This document shows, piece after piece, positions 37,706 to 44,567 of a stretch of DNA of 64,000 bases. The stretch comes from Rhodopseudomonas palustris (lineage in GTDB: Bacteria; Pseudomonadota; Alphaproteobacteria; Rhizobiales; Xanthobacteraceae). The number at the start of each line of letters is the position of its first letter. Position 1 is the stretch's first letter. Location of the stretch: positions 310,001-374,000 of the forward strand of contig NZ_QYYD01000001.1 of NCBI RefSeq assembly GCF_003591005.1, given 5' to 3'. The notes under the pieces were generated by a model. The model saw only the letters and a program-made list of their open reading frames with translations, had not been told where the DNA came from and made no database searches. The translations under genes were made by a program, and so were the position numbers.

Positions 37706-37730
37706 AACTGGCCGTGTCGAGCAGGGTTCC
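37706..37730 (-). promoter_or_regulatory. EcfG-type stress promoter of the Mn catalase fusion
   Basis: On the minus strand GGAAC (37726-37730), 16 bases, then AGTT (37706-37709), against the alphaproteobacterial consensus GGAAC-N16/17-CGTT (8 of 9). It is 46 bases upstream of the catalase start. A catalase/DUF892 gene is a typical target of the general stress sigma factor, which supports the reading. Confidence 0.55.
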
Positions 37731-37818
37731 TAACGACGCGGCGCCGGGCATCGAGGTGCGGGCGCGGCAAGGATCAAATGAGATGAGGACGATCCCGGCA
37801 TCTGCTGGAGCGTGGGGA

Positions 37819-37875
37819 GAGCGCGGCGAAACCCACGGTCACGCAACGTACGTGGCGATGGGTTTCGCTGCGCTC
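37819..37875. repeat. Palindromic intergenic repeat of a second type
   Basis: GAGCGCGGCGAAACCCA (37819-37835) and TGGGTTTCGCTGCGCTC (37859-37875) pair with a single mismatch across a 23-base loop. It lies at the far end of the candidate RNA region transcribed from 38371. Confidence 0.7.
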
Positions 37876-37931
37876 GACCCATCGGACGGGCGCCGGCTCT
37901 GCGTGTTAGCAAGCGGCCACGGTTCATCGAT

Positions 37932-38364
37932 CTCGCGGCTCCGCTGAGCCCGAGCTGTGCGCCTGTCGCTTCACAGCGAGGGGCGGGGGCGCGCCGGTCG
38001 GCGCAAAGGGTGGTGAGTTCGCGATGGCTGCGAACCATCGCGCGACGCCTCGCGGCGCGCCCACCTGCGGCGATCTTTTGGCCGAAGGACCGTTCTTCCG
38101 GGACACGGCGAGCTTGCGGGCTTTCCCCGGCCTCGACCGTACCCGTCCAGCCTCTGAAGCGGCGGCCGCTCGTAGTAGCGGCGGACGGTGGCCCTCGGCC
38201 TCCCGGGCGCGCGGGTGCGAACCGCAACGCGCAGGACGCCGCGTCCGTCCGGTTTCACCAACCCACCGGGCCGGCTCCGCCGAACCATCGCCGAACCGGT
38301 GACCCGGCCCGCCGATCTGTCCCGCTTGACGACGCCTCGCGAAGCGCCCCCCACGGACAGGACG
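37932..38364 (-). ncRNA. Candidate structured RNA driven by a consensus promoter
   Basis: A GC-rich stretch downstream of the perfect promoter at 38371-38398, with no convincing protein: open frames exist on both strands but are Arg/Pro-rich with no ribosome site, and the only ATG of the 136-codon minus frame overlaps the -10 box. Hairpins are visible in the minus-strand RNA, for example CTGTCC...GGACAG near the 5' end, GCGATGG-TTCGCAG-CCATCGC at about 38026-38046, GCGCCGACCGGCGC, and a terminal CTCGGGCTC-AGCG-GAGCCGCGAG at 37932-37954. The ends are inferred. Confidence 0.3.
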
Positions 38365-38370
38365 GAGCGG

Positions 38371-38398
38371 ATTATAGTCATAGTAGGAATTTTGTCAA
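38371..38398 (-). promoter_or_regulatory. Perfect sigma-70 consensus promoter
   Basis: On the minus strand TTGACA (38393-38398), 16-bp AT-rich spacer, TATAAT (38371-38376). Both hexamers are perfect, which is rare in this GC-rich DNA and usual for stable RNA genes. Expected start of transcription is near 38364. Confidence 0.65.
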
Positions 38399-38408
38399 GA
38401 GGGAGCCC

Positions 38409-38493
38409 GTAGCCCGGATGAGCGCAGCGACATCCGGGAGCAGCCTCTCCGCGGCGCGAAGACCCCGAGTATCGCTGCGCTCACCCGGGCTAC
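38409..38493. repeat. Palindromic repeat, copy B
   Basis: Runs from GTAGCCCGGATGAGCGCAGC to ...GCTCACCCGGGCTAC. Outer arms pair with each other, and the left arm is also a small hairpin by itself (CCCGGAT...ATCCGGG). The central spacer CAGCCTCTCCGCGGCG is shared with copy C. Confidence 0.85.
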
Positions 38494-38601
38494 CCGATAC
38501 GCACTTTGCAATCGCTAAAATTGCAGCGGGTGTGGTGTGGATTTGGACAGCGGTTCCATGCACAACACGCGGGCTTCAACGATGAGGTCGCGACGTTCGA
38601 A

Positions 38602-39750
38602 ATGCAGGGGTCGGTTGTCAGAGTTACGCTGTCCCTGATCGGGCCCGGCATCATCGGCGTGTTCGGCTTGGCGTTTCTGGCGGCGTGGAGCTACGACCGG
38701 CGGCCGTATCTTAGCCTGCTGGCCGCGGCTTGTGCGCTGTTTGCGCTCGGCGCGTCGAGCCAGATCCTGTACGTGCCGCGCGACACCGGCCTTAACGCGA
38801 TGGTGTCGGGCGCGCTCTACAGCTGCGCGGTGATCGCGGCGGTCGAGGGCGTGCTGATCCGCTCGGGCAGGGCGTTCGGCGTGTGGATCGACGTCGCGAT
38901 CTTCGCGGCGTTTTCGCTGGCGCTGTATTATTTCTTCTACGTCGATCGCAGCCTGCTGGCGCGCATCTATGTGCAGAATTTCGGCTACGGGCTGTTGCTG
39001 TGCGTCGCGGCGCTGAGATTGTCGCAGTTGCGCAGCAGCCGGCTGGTCGACCGCATCCTGTTCTGGACGCTGCTGCTGTTCGGGCTGCACTTCTTTCCGC
39101 GTACGGTGTTCACGGTCGGCGTGTCGGCTCCGTCGGGTGGTCCACTTGGCTTTGCCGACTCGGTGTTCTGGCAGACGCTGCAGCTGTCGCTCGCCGTGCT
39201 CGGCGCCGCGCTGGCGATGGCGATCCTGGCGGCGTCGGTGTCCGACCTGATGGAGGATCTGCGCCGCGAACGCGATCTCGACCATCTGACGGGCCTCTTG
39301 AACCGCCGCGGCTTCGAGGCCGCGCTCGCGCCGCCGCTGCGCCGCGCGCCGGACGGCGCGTCGCTGATCCTGTGCGACGTCGATCATTTCAAATCGATCA
39401 ACGATGGCTTCGGTCATGACGTCGGCGACGTCGTGCTGCAGGAGATCGGCGCCATCCTGCGCCGCACCGCGCGCAAGGGCGATCTGATCGGCCGGCTCGG
39501 CGGCGAGGAATTCGCGGTGTTCCTGCCGGACGCGTCACGGTCCGACGCCGCCGAATGCGCCGAGCGGCTGCGCAAGGCGATCGCCAGCAGCCGCATCCCC
39601 GCGCTCGGCGACCGGGCGGTGACCGCGAGTTTTGGCGTGGCGACGATCCGCGAGGCCGGCGACTGGACGGCGCTGTACAAGCTGGCGGACAGCCGCCTGT
39701 ACCAGGCCAAGGCGGCAGGCCGCGACCGCACCGTCGACCGCGGCGCGTAG
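38602..39750 (+). CDS. Membrane diguanylate cyclase (GGEEF)
   Basis: The 382-residue product has six or seven transmembrane helices in residues 5-215 (a 7TM-like sensor region), then a GGDEF domain with DHLTGLLNRRGFE, CDVDHFKSINDGFGHDVGD and the active site RLGGEEFAVFLP. RKGD five residues upstream fits the RxxD inhibitory site. The start MQGSVVRVTLSLIG at 38602 was chosen; the frame is open from 38506. It stands alone between two palindromic repeats, so the signal it senses is unknown. Confidence 0.87.
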   Translation: MQGSVVRVTLSLIGPGIIGVFGLAFLAAWSYDRRPYLSLLAAACALFALGASSQILYVPRDTGLNAMVSGALYSCAVIAAVEGVLIRSGRAFGVWIDVAIFAAFSLALYYFFYVDRSLLARIYVQNFGYGLLLCVAALRLSQLRSSRLVDRILFWTLLLFGLHFFPRTVFTVGVSAPSGGPLGFADSVFWQTLQLSLAVLGAALAMAILAASVSDLMEDLRRERDLDHLTGLLNRRGFEAALAPPLRRAPDGASLILCDVDHFKSINDGFGHDVGDVVLQEIGAILRRTARKGDLIGRLGGEEFAVFLPDASRSDAAECAERLRKAIASSRIPALGDRAVTASFGVATIREAGDWTALYKLADSRLYQAKAAGRDRTVDRGA

Positions 39751-39761
39751 TTGCGCCGTCC

Positions 39762-39864
39762 GTAGCCCGGATGAGCACCGTAGCCCGGATGAGCGCAGCG
39801 ATATCCGGGAGCGGCCTCTCCGCGGCGAAAACGCCCCGGGTATCGCTGCGCTCACCCGGGCTAC
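39762..39864. repeat. Palindromic repeat, copy C, with duplicated left end
   Basis: A full element at 39780-39864 (GTAGCCCGGATGAGCGCAGC ... CTCACCCGGGCTAC) preceded by a truncated direct duplicate of its first 16 bases at 39762-39777. Spacer similar to copy B. Confidence 0.85.
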
Positions 39865-39962
39865 GCAGTGCCGGCCACGCTCGACGGTCGGCGGCGCGAC
39901 CCAAAATGGACTTGCGGCGCGCTCGTCAGGCGCTACGTTGAGGTGATGTGGTGGAGTGTGCG

Positions 39963-40172
39963 ATGACCGCAGCCGACCGGATGAAGCTCAGTTCTGCGCA
40001 GCGCCAAGCGCGTGGGCTGCGGGAAGTGCGTCTGATCGTCGCCGATGCCCGTTCACGGACGGTGAGGCGGCGGGTTGCGAGGCACGTCGCCAGGTTGGAC
40101 CCGGACGCCGAACGACAGGCGTTGGCGTGGATCGAATCCGTTTCGGAGTTCGATTCAGATGCGCCGCGGTGA
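39963..40172 (+). CDS. Antitoxin of a MazE-like/DUF3018 type
   Basis: The 69-residue product has the DUF3018-type antitoxin pattern RARGLREVRLIVADARS at its N-terminus and an acidic C-terminal end (WIESVSEFDSDAP) that would wrap the toxin. GGAG six bases before the ATG at 39963 fixes the start; a GTG at 39948 is less likely. It overlaps the toxin gene by 14 bp. It should neutralise the toxin and autoregulate the pair. Confidence 0.82.
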   Translation: MTAADRMKLSSAQRQARGLREVRLIVADARSRTVRRRVARHVARLDPDAERQALAWIESVSEFDSDAPR

Positions 40173-40488
40173 TCTCGTCACCGTCGCCGCGGCCGGCGAT
40201 TACGGTAAGCCGCGCCCAGCGGTCATTGTCCAGACAGATGCTTTTCCGCAAACCCATGCCTCCGTCGTCGTCTGTCAGTTGACGTCAGAGTTGACCGAAG
40301 CCTCCGACTTCCGAGTGACCATCGAACCTCGGCCGGACAATGGATTGCGGGTTCGCTCGCAGGTGATGGCCGACAAGCCGGTCACGGTCAGGCGCGAACG
40401 GATCGGTAAAGCGATCGGGCGTCTCGGCGGCCAGGATATGGCTCGCGTGGGAGCGGCTTTGGCTTTTGTATTCGGTTTGGCGGATTGA
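40159..40488 (+). CDS. MazF/PemK-type endoribonuclease toxin
   Basis: The 109-residue product begins MRRGDLVTVAAAGDYGKPRP, the MazF beta-barrel signature, with VVVCQLTSEL holding the conserved Thr/Ser. Toxins of this family cut mRNA at short sequences. The ATG lies inside the antitoxin end, so translation is coupled. The pair sits between repeat copies C and D in the accessory patch. Confidence 0.9.
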   Translation: MRRGDLVTVAAAGDYGKPRPAVIVQTDAFPQTHASVVVCQLTSELTEASDFRVTIEPRPDNGLRVRSQVMADKPVTVRRERIGKAIGRLGGQDMARVGAALAFVFGLAD

Positions 40489-40556
40489 CCGCGCTTGGAG
40501 AATAGGGGATCCGTCCAAGCCTCGCTGCGTGCGGCCGACGCCCTCGTCGAGTGGCC

Positions 40557-40643
40557 GTAGCCCGGATGGAGCGCAGCGCAATCCGGGGGCGGCGCCTTGA
40601 TCAGCGCAAGACCCCGGATTTCGCTTCGCTGCATCCGGGCTAC
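40557..40643. repeat. Palindromic repeat, copy D (second subtype)
   Basis: Starts GTAGCCCGGATGGAGCGCAG and ends TTCGCTGCATCCGGGCTAC. Both halves are hairpins of CCCGGAT/ATCCGGG type; the arm cores differ from copies A-C and E by a shifted GGAGCGCAGCGCAAT segment. Confidence 0.85.
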
Positions 40644-40657
40644 GCTTGCTGCGCGCC

Positions 40658-41083
40658 TCACGGCACCAGATGCGGCGTGGTATTCACCACCGGCGCGGCC
40701 TCGGCCGTTGCCTCGCTCGGCAGCCTGTCGTCATGGATCGCCAGCGCGCGGCCGATCCAGAACGGGTCCGCCGCATGATCGCGCCGCGGGTTCGTCGTGT
40801 TGGGATGCACCAGGATGCTCAGGCCGCCGTGATTGAGCATCAGCCACGGCACCAGGCGCGCGAACACGTCGGTCGCAAATGCGATCTGAATCATCGCGCC
40901 GTCATGCGGCCCGACCCGGACATCGTGCCAGCGCCCGACCTGCACCGCAAACCGCTCCCCGATCCACCGCACCAGCCGCTCCGCCACCGGCCGCGTCGCC
41001 GCCGGGTCGTAATAGATATGGGCATGATAGCTGGCGATCTCGGCGAGCGGGCGAGGGCCGTCGGCAGGGGTCGTGTCGGTCAT
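40658..41083 (-). CDS. DOPA 4,5-dioxygenase family protein
   Basis: The 141-residue product has the family's His-rich pattern: ASYHAHIYYDP, VGRWHDVRVGPHDGAMIQIAF and LNHGGLSILVHPNTTN. Relatives cleave catechol-like rings (DOPA in betalain-forming fungi), but bacterial members are mostly uncharacterised. The start MTDTTPADGPRPLAE at 41083 was chosen; the longer frame runs into repeat copy E. Confidence 0.85.
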   Translation of the reverse strand: MTDTTPADGPRPLAEIASYHAHIYYDPAATRPVAERLVRWIGERFAVQVGRWHDVRVGPHDGAMIQIAFATDVFARLVPWLMLNHGGLSILVHPNTTNPRRDHAADPFWIGRALAIHDDRLPSEATAEAAPVVNTTPHLVP

Positions 41084-41231
41084 CGGTGGTGTCCTTGTGG
41101 CCCGGCATGCGGGGAAAGCAGCAGGGTGGCGCAGGAACGCGGCGAGATCCAGGACGGGGTGGACGCCTACGTCGTGGCGGCGTTCGCCGGCGGCCAGGGC
41201 AGCGAAGTCATCAGCCGCCGGTCGGAGCGCT

Positions 41232-41317
41232 GTAGCCCGGATGAGCGAAGCGACATCCGGGGAGCGGCCGATCAGCGGCGCAGCAGTCCCGGGTATCGCT
41301 CCGCTCACCCGGGCTAC
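41232..41317. repeat. Palindromic repeat, copy E
   Basis: GTAGCCCGGATGAGCGAAGC to ...CTCACCCGGGCTAC. The 58 bases 41225-41282 are identical to 41830-41887 in copy G. With copy F it fills the 312-bp gap between the DOPA-dioxygenase-like and DUF2442 genes. Confidence 0.85.
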
Positions 41318-41359
41318 GATTGCTGACGCAGGCTAGGCACGGGCAGTGATGATCAGGTG

Positions 41360-41390
41360 CCCGGATTTCGCTTCGCTGCATCCGGGCTAC
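41360..41390. repeat. Half copy F of the palindromic repeat
   Basis: Only the right half is present: CCCGGATTTCGCTTCGCTGC then ATCCGGGCTAC, the same as the right arm of copy D. Confidence 0.75.
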
Positions 41391-41395
41391 GATTG

Positions 41396-41644
41396 CTACG
41401 CCACCGTCTCCGACGTTCGCGTCACGTCGCCGCGACCGGCCAACAGGCCGGCGACAGAGATGTCCTCATCGAGCGCTTCCCAGTGCAGCCCGACGCGGCT
41501 CAGTTCGACCTGCGCACGCTGCGCGGGCGTCGCCCGAAGCAGCCGCGGAAACCACGCCAAGGGTACGCCGAGGGTGCGGCCGTCCGACAGATCGACCCAC
41601 ATCGCATGGTCGTCAAACCGAACGCTAGTGGCCGAAATGGTCAT
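41396..41644 (-). CDS. DUF2442 domain protein
   Basis: The 82-residue product matches the DUF2442 pattern: DGRTLGVPLAWFPRLLRATP and LHWEALDEDISVAGLLAGR. Such proteins often accompany a DUF4160 partner in toxin-antitoxin-like pairs; no partner is visible here, so it may be an orphan. Flanked by repeat copies F and G. Confidence 0.8.
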   Translation of the reverse strand: MTISATSVRFDDHAMWVDLSDGRTLGVPLAWFPRLLRATPAQRAQVELSRVGLHWEALDEDISVAGLLAGRGDVTRTSETVA

Positions 41645-41799
41645 GCCATGCTCTCAGGATGAGGTCGCATTGGTCTTCCTTGGAGGAGGAAAGCACTGAG
41701 GTCTAACGCGCCAACGTCTGCATTTCAATATGAGAGGAAAGGGATGCGTATCGGACGTCGGCGCGATAGCGAAGCGTATTTGGCCATCGCGTTTCGGGT

Positions 41800-41825
41800 G
41801 GCGGATTACGCTTCGCTAATCCGCC
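41800..41825. repeat. Short hairpin repeat of a third type
   Basis: GGCGGATTA (41800-41808) and TAATCCGCC (41817-41825) pair perfectly over an 8-base loop, 11 bases before repeat copy G. Together these occupy much of the otherwise empty 374 bp between the DUF2442 and TetR genes. Confidence 0.65.
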
Positions 41826-41836
41826 CTACGAGCGCT

Positions 41837-41924
41837 GTAGCCCGGATGAGCGAAGCGACATCCGGGGAGCGGCCGATCAGCGGCGCAAACAGTCCCGGAT
41901 TTCGCTTCGCTGCATCCGGGCTAC
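41837..41924. repeat. Palindromic repeat, copy G (mosaic)
   Basis: The left half is identical to copy E (58 bp from 41830), and the right half, CCCGGATTTCGCTTCGCTGC..., together with its flank CTACGCTTGCT matches copy D. The element is therefore a hybrid of the two subtypes. Confidence 0.85.
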
Positions 41925-42018
41925 GCTTGCTCCAAGTTTGACCAATCCGGTCGAATAAGGGATGACGTAACGGACCCATCCAATTCGATCGGCCAAATCG
42001 GCCCCGGAAGCCGGTGTG

Positions 42019-42663
42019 ATGACGACGCGACGCGCAAAGTCCAAGATCAACGCCAGGGATCCGCTTGCTACCAAGGCGAAGATTCTCGATGCGGCAACCC
42101 GTGAATTCGCGCTGCGTGGCTACGACGGCGCCCGCGTCGACGCGGTCGTCAAGCGTGCGCGCTGTAATATCAATCTGGTCTACCATTACTTCGGCAACAA
42201 GGAAAAACTGTTCATCGCCGTGATGGAGCGCGCCTATTCGCGAATCCGGTCGCACCATAAGGACATGGAACTTCGCAACGCCTCGCCGGAAGATGCGATG
42301 CGCGGCCTGATCGCCTCGACGTTTCGGATGTTCATCGAGTCGCCCGAAACGATCGGTTTGCTGGTGTCGGAGAACATCCACCACGCCCGGCACATCAAGA
42401 ATTCGCCGCTGATCGTCAGCATGTATGACGCGCTGCTCGACTTCATGCGCGAGACGCTCGACCGCGGCGTCGCCAGCGGCGTGTTCCGGGCCGGGGTCGA
42501 TCCGACCGACCTGTTCATCTCGATCAACGCCGAAGGCTATTTCTATCTGTCGAACCGCCACACGCTCGGTGTCATCCTGCATCAGGACTTCATGACCGAG
42601 GCGCGGCTGCGCCAGCGCGAGACCTTCATTACCGACGTCATCATGGGTTTCCTACGCCCCTGA
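42019..42663 (+). CDS. TetR family transcriptional regulator
   Basis: The 214-residue product has an N-terminal TetR helix-turn-helix (TKAKILDAATREFALRGYDG ... NINLVYHYFGNKEKLF) and a C-terminal ligand domain resembling TetR_C family regulators (LHQDFMTEARLRQR). GTG at 42016 or ATG at 42019 may start it. It lies just before a catabolic gene run on the same strand with a palindrome in between, so it probably represses that run; the inducer is unknown. Confidence 0.92.
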   Translation: MTTRRAKSKINARDPLATKAKILDAATREFALRGYDGARVDAVVKRARCNINLVYHYFGNKEKLFIAVMERAYSRIRSHHKDMELRNASPEDAMRGLIASTFRMFIESPETIGLLVSENIHHARHIKNSPLIVSMYDALLDFMRETLDRGVASGVFRAGVDPTDLFISINAEGYFYLSNRHTLGVILHQDFMTEARLRQRETFITDVIMGFLRP

Positions 42664-42721
42664 AGGGCGCGTGAACTGACTATAAGCGTGCCGTGCCGCG
42701 CTTGACAGCCCCATGCCGAAC

Positions 42722-42741
42722 TATTAAGTGAACGCTTAATA
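42722..42741 (+). promoter_or_regulatory. Candidate TetR operator
   Basis: TATTAAGTG (42722-42730), AA, CGCTTAATA (42733-42741): a 20-bp palindrome with one mismatched pair, AT-rich, right before the ribosome site (CGGAGG) of the 42758 gene and after the TetR gene. Size and symmetry fit TetR operators. Confidence 0.6.
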
Positions 42742-42757
42742 AAACGGAGGAAACAAA

Positions 42758-43801
42758 ATGAGCGACTTCTTGCAGGCGCATGATCTCCCCGCGACCATCG
42801 AGACCGAGGAGGCGCTCGAAGAGCTGCTGTCGCGTCCGACGGTCTGGCTGCCGCAATTGCTCGAGCAGGCGCCCGGCGACATCATGGTGCTGGGTGTCGG
42901 CGGCAAGGTCGGCCCGACGCTGGCGCGGATGGCCAAGCGGGCCGCGCCCAACAAGCGCGTGATCGGCGTTGCGCGGTTCTCGGAGAAGGGTCTGCGCGAG
43001 CGGCTCGAGAGCTGGGGCATCGAGACGATCTCGTGCGATCTCTTGGATCGCAGCGCGCTCGAAGCGCTGCCGGATGTGCCGAATATCGTCTACATGGCGG
43101 GCAAGAAGTTCGGCACCGAGGTCGATCCGAGCTTCTCCTGGGCGATGAATACGCACGTTCCCGCAATGGTGGCGGAGCGTTTCCACAAGTCCCGCATCGT
43201 CGCGTTCTCGACGCTGTGCGTGTATCCGTTCGCGCCGATCTCCGGCGGCGGATGGGACGAGTCGGTGCAGCCCAGCGCGGCCGGCGACTACGCGACGAGC
43301 TGCGCCGGACGCGAGCGGATGTTCTCGTACTTCTCCCGCCAGCACAACACGCCCGGCCGCCTGATCCGCCTCAACTACGCGATCGATATGCGCTACGGCG
43401 TGCTCTACGATATCGCGCGCTGGGTCATGGATGGCACGCCGATTCCGATCGGCACCGCTTATGCGTCGGTGATCTGGCAGGGTGACAGCAACGCCCAGAT
43501 TCTCGGCGCGCTCGCCCATGCCACCACGCCGACATCGCCGCTGAATGTCGGCGGTCCGGAGCATATGAGCGTGCGACTGGTCGCCGAAGAGTTCGGCCGC
43601 AAGTTCGGCCGCAAGCCGGTGTACGAGGGCGTTGAAGCCGAGACCGGCTGGTACAACACCACGCTGGCGGCGCAGCGCCTGTACGGCTATCCGACGGTGT
43701 CTCTGGCGCGGATGGTCGATTGGGTCGCTGACTGGGTGCAGCGCGACATGCCCTCGCACAACAAGCCGACGCATTACGAAGAGCGCGAAGGCCAGTTCTG
43801 A
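42758..43801 (+). CDS. NAD-dependent epimerase/dehydratase-like protein with altered active site
   Basis: The 347-residue extended short-chain dehydrogenase has a Rossmann loop VLGVGGKVGPTLAR (44-57), VYMAGKKFG, FSTLCVYPF with the catalytic Ser/Thr (about 151-152) and a C-terminal substrate region. The catalytic YxxxK is YATSC (Tyr178, Cys182 where Lys is expected), so it may not be a standard oxidoreductase. CGGAGGAAA gives a strong ribosome site. It is the first gene of the putative TetR-controlled run. Confidence 0.82.
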   Translation: MSDFLQAHDLPATIETEEALEELLSRPTVWLPQLLEQAPGDIMVLGVGGKVGPTLARMAKRAAPNKRVIGVARFSEKGLRERLESWGIETISCDLLDRSALEALPDVPNIVYMAGKKFGTEVDPSFSWAMNTHVPAMVAERFHKSRIVAFSTLCVYPFAPISGGGWDESVQPSAAGDYATSCAGRERMFSYFSRQHNTPGRLIRLNYAIDMRYGVLYDIARWVMDGTPIPIGTAYASVIWQGDSNAQILGALAHATTPTSPLNVGGPEHMSVRLVAEEFGRKFGRKPVYEGVEAETGWYNTTLAAQRLYGYPTVSLARMVDWVADWVQRDMPSHNKPTHYEEREGQF

Positions 43802-43867
43802 TCGCAGCGCGATCAGTCGCATGCGCCGCGATCGTCGCGGCGCTCCTCGAGCCATTCGGATTCCGCC

Positions 43868-44566
43868 ATGAGCAATGCTGCGACCTCGGGCTCCGGCCTG
43901 ATGGCCTTTACGGCCGATATCGATGCCGACTACGTGCTGCGCTATCAGCAATGGCACAATTGCGAGCACATCCCGGAGCGGGTTTCCATTCCGGGCTTCA
44001 TCGAGGGGCGGCGCTATCGCGCGGTCAGCGATGCACCGCATTTTCTGATGTTCTACGAAACCGACGCCACCAGCGTGCTGGCGTCGGACGCCTACATGGC
44101 GGCGCTCAATGCGCCGACCGACTGGACGCGCGAGGCGCTGACGCATTTCCGCAATCCGGTGCGCAGCATCTATTCGCGCGTCGCCGAGACCGGCGGCCCG
44201 ACCGCGTGGCCGGCGCCTTACGTGACGGCGATGCAGTTCGATCTTCCGGACGGCGACGAGGACGATTGCGCCGGCGCCTGGCTCGAAGCGGTGGGGCATT
44301 GCGAGGGCGTGGTCCGCGCGCGGCTGTGGCGCGCCGACGCGGCGGTCGGCAACATCACCACCTCCGAGCGCAAGATCTATGGCGGCGGGCCGGGCAAGCA
44401 GGCGTATTTCGCCTTGATCGAGCAGAGCTTGCCGCCGGAGCGGCTGCCGGATCCGATCGCGGCGGGCGATGCGGCGCGCGCCGTGCGGCGCGCCGACGAG
44501 CAGCGCGGCAGCTATTGGCTGGAAATGGCGCTGCGCGCGCCCGAAACTTCTCATCGCGGGGCATGA
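43868..44566 (+). CDS. Unknown protein, possible ferredoxin-like dimeric barrel
   Basis: The 232-residue product has no family I can name firmly. FTADIDADYVLRYQQWHNCE and HIPERVSIPGFIEGRRY resemble the start of small dimeric alpha/beta-barrel domains (DUF4286 or EthD-like), and the second half looks like a repeat of that fold (AMQFDLPDGDEDDCAGAWLE). No signal peptide or membrane segment. It lies 66 bp after the epimerase-like gene and one base before the FAH-family start, so it belongs to the operon and may be a small-molecule enzyme or binding protein. Confidence 0.72.
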   Translation: MSNAATSGSGLMAFTADIDADYVLRYQQWHNCEHIPERVSIPGFIEGRRYRAVSDAPHFLMFYETDATSVLASDAYMAALNAPTDWTREALTHFRNPVRSIYSRVAETGGPTAWPAPYVTAMQFDLPDGDEDDCAGAWLEAVGHCEGVVRARLWRADAAVGNITTSERKIYGGGPGKQAYFALIEQSLPPERLPDPIAAGDAARAVRRADEQRGSYWLEMALRAPETSHRGA

Positions 44567-44567
44567 C

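Noticed and set aside
37932-38364. RNase P or tmRNA gene
   Set aside because: The conserved RNase P GAGGAAAGTCC and ACAGAA blocks and tmRNA ends were looked for and not found.
37812-38585. 257-codon plus-strand frame and overlapping minus-strand frames in the gap after the catalase
   Set aside because: Arg/Pro/Ala-rich, they run through palindromic repeats, have no ribosome site, and the region is better explained as a possible RNA.
41396-41644. DUF2442 gene as part of a toxin-antitoxin pair
   Set aside because: No DUF4160 or other partner is encoded beside it; both flanks are palindromic repeats.
36257-41924. CRISPR array
   Set aside because: The repeats are palindromes spaced irregularly by whole genes, not short direct repeats with uniform spacers, and no cas gene is present.
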